From Virgibacillus dokdonensis (GTDB taxonomy: Bacteria; Bacillota; Bacilli; Bacillales; Amphibacillaceae), in NCBI RefSeq assembly GCF_900166595.1, contig NZ_LT745763.1, positions 653,315 through 717,314 of the forward strand: a stretch of 64,000 nt of DNA. Reading direction: 5' to 3'. This document shows, one piece after another, positions 23,829 through 34,020 of the stretch (position 1 is the stretch's first letter; every line of letters starts with the position of its first letter). The translations under genes and the position numbers were made by a program. The notes beneath the pieces are model-generated. The model did no database searches, was not told where the DNA came from, and saw only the letters and a program-made list of their open reading frames with translations.

Positions 23829-25349
23829 TTGACTACAGCGACGCTTATCACATTTATTGTTTATTTAGCAGGAATGTTACTTATTGGTATTATGATGTAC
23901 TATCGCACGAATAATTTATCGGATTATGTATTAGGAGGTAGAGGGTTAGGCCCAGGGGTTGCTGCTCTAAGTGCAGGTGCTTCCGATATGAGTGGTTGGC
24001 TGCTACTCGGTCTGCCTGGGGCTATTTATGCTTCTGGTATGTCAGAGGCGTGGATGGGGATTGGCCTTGCTACTGGTGCATATTTAAATTGGCAATTTGT
24101 CGCAAAAAGGTTACGTGTTTATACGGAAGTTAGTAATAATTCCATTACAATTCCAGATTTTCTAGCCAATCGTTTTAAAGATCAATCACATATTTTACGT
24201 GTGATTGCTGCGTTAGTCATTCTATTATTTTTTACGTTTTACACTTCATCTGGGATGGTTGGTGGTGCAAAACTCTTTGAAGCGTCGTTTGGACTTTCGT
24301 ATGAAACAGCACTATGGATTGGTGGCATTATTGTTATTTCTTATACATTATTAGGAGGTTTCTTAGCTGTAGCTTGGACTGATTTTGTGCAAGGGTTACT
24401 CATGTTTCTTGCATTGCTAGTAGTTCCCATTGTCGCTCTAACACAAATGGGAGGATGGAATGCGGCTGTGCAAGCGGTCGGTGAGATTCATCCTTCTCAC
24501 TTAAATATGGTGGAAGGTGTTGGGATAATGGCGATTATTTCTTCCGTTGCATGGGGTCTCGGTTATTTTGGTCAGCCGCATATATTAGTTCGGTTTATGG
24601 CTTTACGCTCGCATAAAGATGTCCCAAAAGCGAGATTTATTGGAACTGCATGGATGGTACTCGGGTTATATGGCGCTATTTTTACAGGGTTTGTTGGACT
24701 TGCATTTATAAGCACCCAAGAAGTGCCGATATTATCTGAATTTGGTATTCAAGTTGTAAATGAAAATGGAATACAAATGCTAGCCGATTCGGAGAAAATT
24801 TTCATTGCGTTTTCGCAAATTCTATTTCATCCAGTTGTTGCTGGGATTTTATTAGCAGCTATTTTATCAGCTATTATGAGTACGATAGATTCCCAGTTAC
24901 TTGTGTCTTCTTCGGCAGTCGCGGAGGATTTTTATAAAGCTATTTTCCGCAAGCAAGCGACAGACAAGGAACTCGTATGGGTTGGTAGACTTGCTACGGT
25001 AGTTATTGCATTCATTGCACTTATGATTGCCCTGAATCCTGAAAGCTCTGTGTTGGAATTAGTTAGCTATGCGTGGGCTGGGTTTGGTGCAGCTTTTGGT
25101 CCTATTATTCTATTATCATTATTTTGGAGTCGAATTACACGTAATGGTGCGCTTGCTGGTATAGTAGTTGGTGCTGCAACGGTCATTATTTGGGGAGAAT
25201 TTTTATCTGGAGGGATTTTTGATCTGTATGAAATTGTTCCCGGGTTTCTATTCAATTTAGTTACGACGATTGTAGTTAGTTTATTACAAAAGCCAAATGA
25301 GGATCTTATTGCTGATTATGATGAAACGGTGAAGCAATTGAAAGCGTAA
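23829..25349 (+). CDS. putP: sodium:proline symporter (PutP/OpuE type)
   Basis: SSS-family secondary transporter that takes up proline with sodium; in B. subtilis the gene at this place is opuE, used for osmoprotection. The 506-residue protein has about 13 membrane spans and the family motifs GGRGLGPGVAALSAGASDMSG (sodium-binding region), GYFGQPHILVRFMA and the SLF-type segment STIDSQLLVSSSAVAEDFYK. The TTG start is used with GAAGGGAG 10 bases upstream. The position before gatC argues for opuE orthology. Proline uptake for nutrition or osmotic adjustment cannot be separated from sequence. Confidence 0.9.
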   Translation: MTTATLITFIVYLAGMLLIGIMMYYRTNNLSDYVLGGRGLGPGVAALSAGASDMSGWLLLGLPGAIYASGMSEAWMGIGLATGAYLNWQFVAKRLRVYTEVSNNSITIPDFLANRFKDQSHILRVIAALVILLFFTFYTSSGMVGGAKLFEASFGLSYETALWIGGIIVISYTLLGGFLAVAWTDFVQGLLMFLALLVVPIVALTQMGGWNAAVQAVGEIHPSHLNMVEGVGIMAIISSVAWGLGYFGQPHILVRFMALRSHKDVPKARFIGTAWMVLGLYGAIFTGFVGLAFISTQEVPILSEFGIQVVNENGIQMLADSEKIFIAFSQILFHPVVAGILLAAILSAIMSTIDSQLLVSSSAVAEDFYKAIFRKQATDKELVWVGRLATVVIAFIALMIALNPESSVLELVSYAWAGFGAAFGPIILLSLFWSRITRNGALAGIVVGAATVIIWGEFLSGGIFDLYEIVPGFLFNLVTTIVVSLLQKPNEDLIADYDETVKQLKA

Positions 25350-25373
25350 TCACGTTCATGCAAAAAAATAAAT

Positions 25374-25420
25374 AAGGTAAGTCATATGGATGAAACAATG
25401 CATGGCATATGGCTTACCTT
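25374..25420 (+). terminator. hairpin terminator after putP
   Basis: Fifteen-base arms AAGGTAAGTCATATG / CATATGGCTTACCTT with one G-U pair and a 17-base loop. The T-run is weak (GTTATTTG). Confidence 0.65.
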
Positions 25421-26002
25421 GTTATTTGAGTTGGAGATGAAAAATCGGAAAACGAGCTTGTATTCTCCAAAAAGTTTGCTATGAACCTTTTTCTTACAGG
25501 TCTATATGTATCCATTGCACTCATTCTAACTGTACTACTCTACTTTAGTTGCTTAGTCATAGGGTATTCTGCTATTATCAATAGTGTTAAGAACGTTTCA
25601 TTTGCGTACGAAGATTGTGAATTTTAGCTAAGCAAAAAGCAACATTTATATTTAATAAAAACGTAGCCGTTGTATTATCCTATATATGGTTGCCCTTTCG
25701 CTTTACATGTTTCTACAGGGAGGATTTTCTTTCATTCGTAAATTAGGAGCTTTTAGAAAAACTTGGCTTGTCGCCAAGTACTTTGGAGAAAAAACGAAAC
25801 TTTCTAATAGGACAAAACCGGATTTAGTTGCTGTTAGCTCTTGTTTTGACTGATCCAGCAACATCTCCCATGCTCGAAGTCACTTTATAGTTGTAAAGCG
25901 GTTGTTGGTAAAAGCCGTCTTGGAAAGAAAGTACGATGGTAAATTTAAATCATGCATACCTTTGAAGTGTGCAAGCTATATATGTAGTTTGGAGGGAAAT
26001 AA
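25421..26002. other. 582-base gap before gatC
   Basis: Holds a 48-codon frame at 25481-25627 (MNLFLTGLYVSIALIL..., hydrophobic) without a ribosome-binding site, which may be a gene fragment, and an inverted family A hairpin core at 25754-25779. No clear gatC promoter could be picked. Confidence 0.4.
25754..25779 (-). repeat. family A terminal hairpin in inverted orientation
   Basis: The reverse complement reads ACTTGGCGACAAGCCAAG followed by TTTTTCTA, matching the 3' end of the copy at 55696-55787. It shows that family A inserts in both orientations. Confidence 0.7.
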
Positions 26003-26293
26003 ATGGAAAAAATATCAAAAGATCAAGTGAAGCATGTTGCCCATTTAGCGCGTTTGCATGTAACAGAAGAAGAAGCTGCCATGTTTACGGAGCATTTAAG
26101 CTCTATCATTACTTACGCAGAACAGCTCAATGAACTGGACACAACGAATGTAGAACCGACGACACATGTACTTGATATAAAAAATGTGATGCGTAAAGAT
26201 AAGCCAAAGCAATGGATTACACAAGACGAAGCACTAAAAAATGCTCCAGATCACAAAGATGGTCATTTCCGTGTACCATCCATATTGGAGTAA
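26003..26293 (+). CDS. gatC: Asp-tRNA(Asn)/Glu-tRNA(Gln) amidotransferase subunit C
   Basis: Small structural subunit of GatCAB, which amidates misacylated Glu-tRNA(Gln) and, in some species, Asp-tRNA(Asn). The 96-residue protein has the GatC start [21 protein letters not shown] and a proline-rich end RVPSILE. Strong GGAGGG site. It leads the gatCAB operon, with 12 bases before gatA. Confidence 0.95.
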   Translation: MEKISKDQVKHVAHLARLHVTEEEAAMFTEHLSSIITYAEQLNELDTTNVEPTTHVLDIKNVMRKDKPKQWITQDEALKNAPDHKDGHFRVPSILE

Positions 26294-26305
26294 GGAGGGA
26301 ACAAC

Positions 26306-27772
26306 ATGGCGCTATTTGATTACACGATCAAGCAGTTAGAAGAAAAGGTACATAATGGTGAAATTACGGTAGAAGAGTTAGTAAATGCTTCGTATGAACG
26401 CATTCATGAGGTGGATGATGAGGTTCATGCATTTTTAACGTTAAATGAAGAAAATGCGAAAGCCCAAGCAAAAGAACTGGACAAACAAGCGGATAAAACA
26501 GCTGCATTATTTGGAATGCCGAGTGGTATTAAGGATAATATCGTAACAAAATCGCTGCGTACGACATGCGCTAGTAAGTTTTTGGATAACTTCCATGATC
26601 CTTTATATAATGCAACAGTCGTTCAAAAATTGAGCGAACAAAAAGCAGTTACGATTGGTAAATTAAACATGGATGAATTTGCGATGGGTTCATCAAATGA
26701 AAATTCAAGCTATGAACCAACACGTAATCCTTGGAATACGGATTATGTTCCTGGGGGCTCTAGTGGTGGTTCCGCAGCGGCTGTGGCTGCCGGTGAAGTG
26801 TTATTCGCATTAGGCTCAGATACAGGTGGATCGATTCGTCAACCAGCTGCATTTTGTGGTGTAGTAGGATTAAAGCCAACATACGGTAGAGTATCCCGAT
26901 TTGGTTTAGTCGCTTTTGCGTCCTCTTTAGACCAAATTGGACCATTAACACGAACAGTAGAAGATAATGCTCGCGTGTTAGAAGTAATTGCAGGTCACGA
27001 TGCAATGGATTCAACGAGTGCAAATATAGAAGTTCCTGCGTATACGGAAGCATTAACAAATGATGTAAAGGGACTAAAAATTGCGGTACCGAAAGAATAT
27101 TTAAGTGAAGGTGTAGCTCCAGAGGTAAAAGCGTCGGTCATGGAAGCATTAAAGGTATATGAATCTTTAGGCGCTACGTGGGAAGAAGTTTCCCTACCAC
27201 ATTCCAAATATGCTGTTGCGACTTATTACTTGTTATCTTCATCGGAGGCGTCGGCTAACCTTGCTCGCTTTGATGGGGTTCGTTACGGCGTTCGCTCGGA
27301 GAATGCAGATAATATGATTGATATGTTCAAAAAATCACGCAGCGAAGGTTTTGGTGAGGAAGTAAAACGCAGAATCATGCTTGGTACGTTTGCTCTTAGC
27401 TCTGGGTATTATGATGCGTATTATAAAAAAGCGCAAAAAGTACGTACCTTAATCAAACAAGATTTTGAGCAAATTTTCCAAGATTACGATGTTGTTATTG
27501 GTCCAACAACACCTACACCAGCGTTTAAAGTTGGAGAAAAGGTAGACGATCCATTAACGATGTATGCAAATGATATTTTAACGATTCCCGTTAATTTAGC
27601 TGGTGTCCCTGGTATTTCTATTCCGTGTGGTTTCGCAAAAGAAGGTTTACCAATTGGCTTGCAAATTATCGGAAAACACTTTGACGAAGCAACGGTTTAT
27701 CGTACAGCACATGCGTATGAAAAAGCGACCGATCATCATAAACAACGCCCTCAGCTAGGAGGTGCCAAATAA
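26306..27772 (+). CDS. gatA: amidotransferase subunit A (amidase)
   Basis: Glutaminase subunit of GatCAB; an amidase-signature enzyme. The 488-residue protein shows the Ser-cisSer-Lys catalytic elements: lysine in [25 protein letters not shown] and [31 protein letters not shown] precedes the ATG. It overlaps gatB by a single base (TAATG). Confidence 0.96.
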   Translation: MALFDYTIKQLEEKVHNGEITVEELVNASYERIHEVDDEVHAFLTLNEENAKAQAKELDKQADKTAALFGMPSGIKDNIVTKSLRTTCASKFLDNFHDPLYNATVVQKLSEQKAVTIGKLNMDEFAMGSSNENSSYEPTRNPWNTDYVPGGSSGGSAAAVAAGEVLFALGSDTGGSIRQPAAFCGVVGLKPTYGRVSRFGLVAFASSLDQIGPLTRTVEDNARVLEVIAGHDAMDSTSANIEVPAYTEALTNDVKGLKIAVPKEYLSEGVAPEVKASVMEALKVYESLGATWEEVSLPHSKYAVATYYLLSSSEASANLARFDGVRYGVRSENADNMIDMFKKSRSEGFGEEVKRRIMLGTFALSSGYYDAYYKKAQKVRTLIKQDFEQIFQDYDVVIGPTTPTPAFKVGEKVDDPLTMYANDILTIPVNLAGVPGISIPCGFAKEGLPIGLQIIGKHFDEATVYRTAHAYEKATDHHKQRPQLGGAK

Positions 27773-29202
27773 TGAACTTTGAAACAATTATTGGCTTAGA
27801 GGTACATGTTGAGTTAAAGACACAGTCAAAAATTTTCAGTCCTAGTGTGAATGCTTTTGGTACAGCACCGAATACAAATGTTAACCCAATTGACCTAGGT
27901 TATCCAGGTGTATTACCTGTACTAAATGAAGAAGCAGTTAACTTTGCGATGAAAGCAGCGATGGCTTTAAATTGTGACATTGCGACAAATACGAAATTTG
28001 ACCGAAAAAATTATTTCTACCCAGATAATCCAAAAGCGTATCAAATTTCCCAATTTGATCAACCCATTGGTGAGAATGGTTGGATTGAAATTGAAGTACA
28101 TGGAAAGAAAAAGCGGATTGGTATTACTCGTCTTCACTTAGAAGAAGATGCTGGGAAGCTAACCCATGGAGAAGATGGTTACTCTCTAGTCGATTTTAAT
28201 CGTCAAGGAACGCCTTTAATTGAAATTGTTTCTGAACCAGATATGCGCTCCCCAGAAGAAGCTTATGCTTATTTAGAAAAACTAAAAAATATTATTCAAT
28301 ATACTGGTGTATCTGATGTGAAAATGCAGGAAGGTTCTTTACGTTGCGATGCGAATATCTCTTTGCGACCAATCGGACAAGAAGAATTTGGTACAAAAAC
28401 GGAACTAAAGAATTTAAACTCTTTCAGTTTCGTACAAAAAGGGTTAGAATTTGAAGAAAAACGTCAGGAAAAAGAGTTACTTTCAGGAGGGGAAATTCTG
28501 CAAGAAACACGCCGTTATGATGAAAAAACGAAGGAAACGATTCTTATGCGTGTGAAAGAAGGCTCGGATGATTATCGTTATTTCCCAGAACCGGATCTTG
28601 TTCCGCTTTATATTGATGATGCTTGGAAGGAACGCATTCGCAAGGAAATTCCTGAACTCCCAGATGCGCGTAAAAATCGTTATATGGAAGAACTGGACTT
28701 GCCAGAGTACGATGCTACGGTAATGACCAATTCCAAACAGATGGCTGATTTTTTTGAAGAAGCAATCGCTCACGGTTCAGATATGAAGCAAGTTTCTAAC
28801 TGGTTGATGGGTGAGATTTCTGCTTATATGAATAAACACCTAAAAGAGCTAGATGAATTAGCGATTACACCAGAAGCACTTGCCAAAATGATTCAGCTCA
28901 TTGCTGATGGTACAATTTCTTCAAAGATCGCGAAGAAGGTATTCGCAGAGCTAGTTGAACATGGCGGCGATCCAGAGAAGATTGTCAAAGAGAAAGGTCT
29001 CGTGCAAATTTCTGATGAAGGTCAGTTGAAAGAGATTATTTCTAAAGTGCTTGATGAAAATGAACAGTCCATTATTGATTACAAAAATGGAAAAAATAAA
29101 GCGGTTGGCTTCTTAGTTGGTCAAGTGATGAAAGCTACGAAAGGACAAGCCAACCCGCCAATGGTTAATAAAATTTTATTAGAAGAAATCAACAAACGAT
29201 AA
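27772..29202 (+). CDS. gatB: amidotransferase subunit B
   Basis: Kinase/transamidase subunit that binds the tRNA. The 476-residue protein begins with the GatB signature [19 protein letters not shown], has [16 protein letters not shown], and ends with the YqeY-like tail domain ([20 protein letters not shown]). CTAGGAGGTG site within gatA. It ends the operon; a strong hairpin follows. Confidence 0.96.
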   Translation: MNFETIIGLEVHVELKTQSKIFSPSVNAFGTAPNTNVNPIDLGYPGVLPVLNEEAVNFAMKAAMALNCDIATNTKFDRKNYFYPDNPKAYQISQFDQPIGENGWIEIEVHGKKKRIGITRLHLEEDAGKLTHGEDGYSLVDFNRQGTPLIEIVSEPDMRSPEEAYAYLEKLKNIIQYTGVSDVKMQEGSLRCDANISLRPIGQEEFGTKTELKNLNSFSFVQKGLEFEEKRQEKELLSGGEILQETRRYDEKTKETILMRVKEGSDDYRYFPEPDLVPLYIDDAWKERIRKEIPELPDARKNRYMEELDLPEYDATVMTNSKQMADFFEEAIAHGSDMKQVSNWLMGEISAYMNKHLKELDELAITPEALAKMIQLIADGTISSKIAKKVFAELVEHGGDPEKIVKEKGLVQISDEGQLKEIISKVLDENEQSIIDYKNGKNKAVGFLVGQVMKATKGQANPPMVNKILLEEINKR

Positions 29203-29210
29203 GCTAGCAC

Positions 29211-29242
29211 CTGGGCTATTCAGACATTAATGAATAGCCCAG
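29211..29242 (+). terminator. hairpin terminator after gatB
   Basis: Perfect 12-bp stem CTGGGCTATTCA / TGAATAGCCCAG with an 8-base loop, 8 bases after the stop; T-run poor (ACTTATATAT). Confidence 0.75.
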
Positions 29243-30007
29243 ACTTATATATGGAAAATCGTGCTGTAAGACGCCCACGGAGGCGCTTGCTTATACATGG
29301 AAGGGCAGATAACAGAGAAAGAAAATCCTTCTTCTAACGTACATAAAGTGCTGTAAGGCTTCCGTTCTAAGAATATATCCTGTAAGTTGAAGAGGATAAC
29401 AGGCTTTGTTGAGAGAAGGGTCACAAGCCGCGGCGAAAGAACCTACTCACGGGATGGAAGATTCCTCTTTATAAAGAATAATTAATTTGAGAAAAGAGCT
29501 ATTTAACTAGTTTTGGTGAAGATAGGTTTGTCATATAATTGTTCATAAAAAGTTTCCTAAACAGCTCTTCTCAAAATGTTGGAAAACGGCTATGATAAAG
29601 ATTGGACTTATTAATGAGCTGCGTTTGATCATATATTAGAATAAATCATATTACCAATCCTAAAGTTGGAGAGAGATAAGTGGGGATAACGGTTCTAGGT
29701 TTTTAAACGATGCCTTTGCCTGATACGAAAGTAGGAAAACTTCACCATAAGCAAGTGGTAATTAGCCATCTTTGTACAAGCCATATAGTGGAGCTCCTAT
29801 TTTTAAATTTTTCTAATCACATGCTTTTGTCATGATTGAAATTTGAATGCACGATAGGGAAGTATGAAAGTTTTAGAGTTTATCGTATTACAAAACGAAG
29901 TAAAGATTTACCGATAAGCGAAGCTATTGTAAGCGTCTTTTAAAATGAAATGGCATTAATAAATGTTACGAAGGTCCTGTATACTGGTGCCAAGCGGAGG
30001 GAAAGCA
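29243..30007. other. 765-base non-coding gap before dgkB
   Basis: No gene found. A very decayed family A copy can be traced at about 29858-29940 (GATAGGGAAGTATGAAAG ... CCGATAAGCGAAG). The motif TGCTGTAAG occurs twice (29262 and 29349). Confidence 0.5.
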
Positions 30008-30910
30008 ATGAATAAAGCACGTATTATCTATAATCCTACGTCCGGTAGAGAAGCCTTTAAAAAGGAGCTACCTGCAGTATTAGAAAAGCTAGAAGTAGCC
30101 GGTTATGAAGCATCTGCTCACGCAACGACTTGTGAAGGAGATGCCATTCAGGCTGCACAATTAGCTGTTGAACGAGGGCATGACCTTGTGATTGCTGCTG
30201 GTGGAGATGGAACAATCAATGAAGTCATCAATGGTTTAGCAGAGCGAGAGAATCGTCCCAAACTTGGAATTATACCTGTAGGGACGACGAATGATTTTGC
30301 TAGAGCGTTACATATTCCACGGGGTATCCAAAAAGCTGTTGATGTAATTGTGGCTGGACAATCGATGTATTTAGATATCGGCAAAGTAAACGATCATTAT
30401 TTTATGAACATTGCTGGTGGAGGTAAACTGACTGAACTGACTTATGAAGTGCCAAGCAAGCTAAAGACGATGCTTGGGCAGTTAGCTTATTATATGAAAG
30501 GTATTGAGATGTTGCCTTCCTTGAAGCCTTCCAGAGCAAAAATTGAATATGATGGCAATGTCATTGATGAAGACATTATGCTTTTTCTTATTTCCAATAC
30601 AAATTCCGTTGGTGGTTTTGAAAAACTAGCACCAGATGCTGATATGCAGGACGGTTATTTTGACTTAATCATATTAAGAAAAACGAACTTGGCCGAGTTT
30701 ATTCGCATTGCCACTTTAGCATTGCGCGGAGCACATTTAGAGGATAGTCATGTTATTTATGTGAAGGCGAAACATATTAAGGTGATGACGGATGAGAAAA
30801 TGCAATTAAATATTGACGGAGAATATGGCGGATTGCTCCCGGGAGAATTTGCAAACCTGCAACAGCATATTGAATTTTTCGTTCCAGCGGACTTCATAGA
30901 AAAAAATTAA
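30008..30910 (+). CDS. dgkB: diacylglycerol kinase DgkB
   Basis: Soluble lipid kinase that returns diacylglycerol, released in lipoteichoic acid synthesis, to the phospholipid pool. ATG 30008 with GGAGGGAAAG upstream gives 300 residues. The DAGK catalytic signature AAGGDGTINEVINGL lies near residue 65, with YNPTSGRE at the N terminus and GTTNDFARALHIP. Position after gatB matches B. subtilis dgkB. Confidence 0.94.
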   Translation: MNKARIIYNPTSGREAFKKELPAVLEKLEVAGYEASAHATTCEGDAIQAAQLAVERGHDLVIAAGGDGTINEVINGLAERENRPKLGIIPVGTTNDFARALHIPRGIQKAVDVIVAGQSMYLDIGKVNDHYFMNIAGGGKLTELTYEVPSKLKTMLGQLAYYMKGIEMLPSLKPSRAKIEYDGNVIDEDIMLFLISNTNSVGGFEKLAPDADMQDGYFDLIILRKTNLAEFIRIATLALRGAHLEDSHVIYVKAKHIKVMTDEKMQLNIDGEYGGLLPGEFANLQQHIEFFVPADFIEKN

Positions 30911-30912
30911 CG

Positions 30913-30991
30913 ACTGCTTTTTTGAGTTACACTACAGAACTTAGATGAAACGTCTAACTATTATAGTGTGCCTCATAGAAGCAGTTTTTTT
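30913..30991 (+). terminator. long branched terminator after dgkB
   Basis: Outer arms ACTGCTTTTTTGAG / CTCATAGAAGCAGT and TACACTA / TAGTGTG enclose a small inner hairpin TTAGA / TCTAA; an eight-T run ends at 30991. Confidence 0.8.
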
Positions 30992-31208
30992 ATGTATAAG
31001 AAAGCATAGGATTTTTTGCGTGTATAGTGTAAGAAGAAACAAAGGCTTTTGAAGCGACCCAGCCTGTTTTTATGTTGCGTGAATGAGTGCTGAGATTACT
31101 GGAAAATAGAGTGCTCCATATGTTTTAGTCGGATATAAAGGTAATGGGAATGGAAAGTGAAAAGTTGTATCAGTTAATATTTACACCAAACGCTTTCAGC
31201 CATATACG

Positions 31209-31334
31209 TGTGAATTTCTGCGGGGAAATTGTGAACATCAGCGAAAAAGTTGTGAACTTCGGCGAAAAAAATGTAAACTTCAGCGACTTTCGTGAAAACT
31301 TAGGCGAATTTCTAGTGAACTTCAGTGATTTCAC
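31209..31334 (+). repeat. degenerate tandem repeat (6 units of about 21 bases)
   Basis: Units of the form GTGAACTTCGGCGAAAAA with drift. In frame they would encode repeats of the type VNFGEK/VNFSDF within a 68-codon frame (31144-31350), but there is no good ribosome-binding site, so I list only the repeat. A family A-like piece precedes it (30995-31075). Confidence 0.7.
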
Positions 31335-31415
31335 TATTTTATCCATTTAAAATGAATAGAAGGAATGCTAATATAGTGAATATTATAATAATAATGTAGT
31401 AGGGGGGGAGTTTAT

Positions 31416-31583
31416 GTGGAGAGAGAATTTTATGTTGGTTGGGGAACATTGGCATTGATTAATGCTGGATTAGCCCAAGGAAAGAATCGTACAGGGTTCA
31501 ATTGGTTTGTGCTGTCTTTACTCATAGGGCCTATTGCCACATTGATCTTGCTGTTTGCCGAGAAGTACCCAGAAGACGAATAA
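31416..31583 (+). CDS. small membrane protein, 55 residues, unknown function
   Basis: GTG start 6 bases behind a GGGGGGGAG site. The product MEREFYVGWGTLALINAGLA... has two hydrophobic segments: a weak one near residues 9-20 and a clear span near residues 30-48 (FVLSLLIGPIATLILLF), with an acidic end YPEDE. It lies 66 bases before rlmCD in the same direction. The ribosome-binding site, composition and clean frame support a real gene; I do not recognise a family. Confidence 0.6.
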   Translation: MEREFYVGWGTLALINAGLAQGKNRTGFNWFVLSLLIGPIATLILLFAEKYPEDE

Positions 31584-31649
31584 ATGGTGTGCTGGGTTCA
31601 CTTCTATGATAAGATAGGAACACAAACTAGTGTATAAAGGAAGAGAAAC

Positions 31650-33032
31650 ATGGCAAAAAAAGCAGTACCCGTAAAAAAGAATGAAACGTTGACGCTCACA
31701 TTTGAAGATTTGACCCACGAAGGAAACGGCGTGGCGAAAGTGAATGGCTATCCTTTATTTGTACCGTATGGATTGCCAGGTGAAAAAGCGCTTGTGAAAG
31801 TCGTTAAAGCGAATAAAAATTTTGGCTTTGGAAAAATTTTAGAGGTAAAGCAAGCGAGCGCGGAGCGAGTTAAAGCGCCTTGTAACGTCTATTATAAATG
31901 TGGTGGCTGTCAATTACAGCATATGAGCTATCACTTGCAATTAGAGATGAAGCGAAACCAAGTGAAAAATGTAATGGGGAAAATAGCGCATATGGATCAT
32001 GTTCCTGTTCATCCTACATTAGGTATGACCGATCCATGGCGTTATCGCAATAAAGTACAAATTCCAGTGGGGGAAAAAGAAGGCGCGATAATTACCGGCT
32101 TTTATCAAAAACGCAGTCATCGTATTATAGATGATATGGATACTTGTCTCATACAGGATGAAGTGAATGATTGCATGGTAGAAGCAGTGCGCAGAATTGC
32201 CTCGCAGTTAGGAATTACTGCTTATGATGAATCGACACATCGCGGAGTATTACGTCATATTATGGTTCGTACAGGAAGAGAGACGAAGGATACAATGATT
32301 GTCCTGGTAACGAGGACGGAAAAACTACCGCATCAAGAGGCACTTATTCAAGCATTGACAGAAACGTATCCTCACGTCAAATCCATTATTCATAATGTGA
32401 ACAAGGAAAAAACGAATGTGATCCTTGGTAAGAAGTCAAATATTATTTGGGGTGACGCTTATATTTATGATACGATCGGTGACATTCGATTCGCTATTTC
32501 CGCCAAATCATTTTACCAAGTTAATCCGCCACAAACAAAAGTCCTCTACGAAAAAGCGTTGGAATATGCCAATCTGAGTTCATCCGATGTGGTGATTGAT
32601 GCGTATTGTGGTATTGGTACGATTTCTTTATTTTTAGCACAGCAAGCAAAAAAAGTGTATGGAATAGAAGTTGTTCCAGAAGCAATTAGTGATGCTAAGA
32701 GAAATGCCAAATTGAACGGAATTACCAATGTCGAATTCGTTGTAGGTGAAGCGGAAAAAGTAATGCCATGGTGGAAAGCACAAGGATTGCGCCCCGATGT
32801 TATTATCGTTGATCCGCCACGCAAAGGCTGTGACGAAGCGTTTCTTGAAGCAATGATCGAGATGGAACCAAAACGGATTGTGTACGTTTCCTGTAATCCA
32901 TCTACATTAGCTCGGGATTTAAACATATTAGATGCAGGCGGCTATGAAACGAAAGAAGTGCAACCAGTTGACATGTTTCCACAGACGAATCATGTGGAGT
33001 GTGTGGCGGTTTTGTCAAAAGTGGATGAATAA
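31650..33032 (+). CDS. rlmCD: 23S rRNA (uracil-5-)-methyltransferase RlmCD
   Basis: RumA/TrmA-type methyltransferase; the B. subtilis ortholog at this place (YefA) methylates U747 and U1939 of 23S rRNA. The 460-residue protein has an N-terminal TRAM domain (residues about 8-66), a cysteine set for an iron-sulfur cluster (CNVYYKCGGC and later DTC), the SAM site DAYCGIGTISLFLA, the DPPRKGC motif and the catalytic cysteine VSCNPSTLARD. Conserved gene order with B. subtilis ends here. Confidence 0.94.
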   Translation: MAKKAVPVKKNETLTLTFEDLTHEGNGVAKVNGYPLFVPYGLPGEKALVKVVKANKNFGFGKILEVKQASAERVKAPCNVYYKCGGCQLQHMSYHLQLEMKRNQVKNVMGKIAHMDHVPVHPTLGMTDPWRYRNKVQIPVGEKEGAIITGFYQKRSHRIIDDMDTCLIQDEVNDCMVEAVRRIASQLGITAYDESTHRGVLRHIMVRTGRETKDTMIVLVTRTEKLPHQEALIQALTETYPHVKSIIHNVNKEKTNVILGKKSNIIWGDAYIYDTIGDIRFAISAKSFYQVNPPQTKVLYEKALEYANLSSSDVVIDAYCGIGTISLFLAQQAKKVYGIEVVPEAISDAKRNAKLNGITNVEFVVGEAEKVMPWWKAQGLRPDVIIVDPPRKGCDEAFLEAMIEMEPKRIVYVSCNPSTLARDLNILDAGGYETKEVQPVDMFPQTNHVECVAVLSKVDE

Positions 33033-33237
33033 GAATAGTTAATGAATTGATATAATAAGGTTTTCCAGTTATCAAGGAAATATTTTCCATTCTGGGGAAC
33101 TTTATTTTTATTGCCCCTTTTTTTATTAATCATGAAAATGATTGGTTTTCTTTCCATGCCAATTGACTTCTTGTTAATGAAGATTTAAAAGTCTAAAATC
33201 ATGGCTTTTCTGAAGTGATTGCCAAAGGAACCTCTGG

Positions 33238-33411
33238 CTATAAAAGGGGTGAAGAAGCATTACAAACAACTTCTGAACAAGTACCTGTTATAATTTGCCA
33301 TGCACTGTCGTTAGTGGGAAATGAAACCTTACGTATTAATGGATAGTTCTTATGCAATACCTTTTGTCGCTCTTGTTCACTAAGCATATCAACTTTTTTA
33401 GGAATAGGCAT
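33238..33411 (-). CDS. small hypothetical protein, 57 residues, downstream of rrf2-type regulator
   Basis: On the minus strand ATG 33411 follows a GGTGG site and reads MPIPKKVDMLSEQERQKVLH..., ending CNASSPLL. It starts 55 bases after the Rrf2-family gene stops and in the same direction, so the two may be one unit. It has two cysteines (residues 45 and 50) and no membrane span. I do not recognise the family. The soluble, charged, in-register frame and its ribosome-binding site favour coding. Confidence 0.5.
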   Translation of the reverse strand: MPIPKKVDMLSEQERQKVLHKNYPLIRKVSFPTNDSAWQIITGTCSEVVCNASSPLL

Positions 33412-33466
33412 ATAAGTCCACCTACATTATTAAACATTATTTTCTCAGCACCATAAATGTTCAAGT

Positions 33467-33964
33467 TTATGGATCTACCTTGTTCTTTGAAAAAAATTTC
33501 CGAGTATCTTCACGTATTTGTTTGGGTAAGACTTGATCAAGTTCTTCATTTAACCAAGAAAGGGTTTTGCTACGTAGATAATCACGCATTTTCTCTTCTG
33601 CTTCGAGCATAACTAAATTAATGGTACAGAAGGAGGGAGCTGCACAGCAGCCTTCTCGATACAAATAACCATTATCTTTAATATTTTTACATTGAAAAAT
33701 AGGTTTTGGACCCTCAACTGCTTCCACTACATCCCAAAAGGAAATATCTTCAGGAGATTTAGCAATTTTATACCCACCTTTAACTCCGGGAACTGAACTT
33801 ACAATACCAGACTTAGATAATTTACTGAAAACTTTTGAAAGAAATGTCTCAGAAAGACCTTGGAATTCTGCCAAATCTTTGATTCCAACACTTTCTTCTG
33901 AAGGTGCATCGATTAAATAAACCAAACAATGTAAAGCATATTCAACTCCGACACTATACGCCAT
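33467..33964 (-). CDS. Rrf2-family transcriptional regulator
   Basis: 165-residue winged-helix regulator of the Rrf2 family (NsrR/IscR/CymR relatives). N terminus MAYSVGVEYALHCLVYL, the helix-turn-helix region IKDLAEFQGLSETFLSKVFSKL and wing GGYKIAKSPEDISFWDVVEAVEG are typical. The sensor loop holds four cysteines (QCKN then EGCCAAPSFC, with a C-x5-C pair), compatible with an iron-sulfur or thiol sensor; ligand type is inference. Overlapping divergent promoters lie at 33992-34020. Neighbouring AhpD-like and thioredoxin-like genes suggest redox control. Confidence 0.85.
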   Translation of the reverse strand: MAYSVGVEYALHCLVYLIDAPSEESVGIKDLAEFQGLSETFLSKVFSKLSKSGIVSSVPGVKGGYKIAKSPEDISFWDVVEAVEGPKPIFQCKNIKDNGYLYREGCCAAPSFCTINLVMLEAEEKMRDYLRSKTLSWLNEELDQVLPKQIREDTRKFFSKNKVDP

Positions 33965-33991
33965 ATAAATCTACCTACTTCCATATTCAAG

Positions 33992-34020
33992 TTGACAAGA
34001 ATAATTATAACATATATTAT
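33992..34020 (+). promoter_or_regulatory. divergent overlapping promoters at the rrf2-type gene
   Basis: Plus strand: TTGACA 33992-33997, 17-base spacer, TATTAT 34015-34020. Minus strand: extended -10 TGTTATAAT at 34011-34003 driving the Rrf2 gene. The two overlap, so regulator binding could control both. The rightward transcript would run toward the AhpD-like gene about 650 bases away. Confidence 0.6.

Noticed and set aside
23366..23914. 182-codon plus-strand frame
   Set aside because: It runs through the tandem repeat, the promoter palindrome and the 34-residue peptide in a different frame; composition is repeat-driven.
25481..25627. 48-codon hydrophobic frame as a membrane protein gene
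   Set aside because: No ribosome-binding site and an isolated position; kept only as a possible gene fragment in the gap description.
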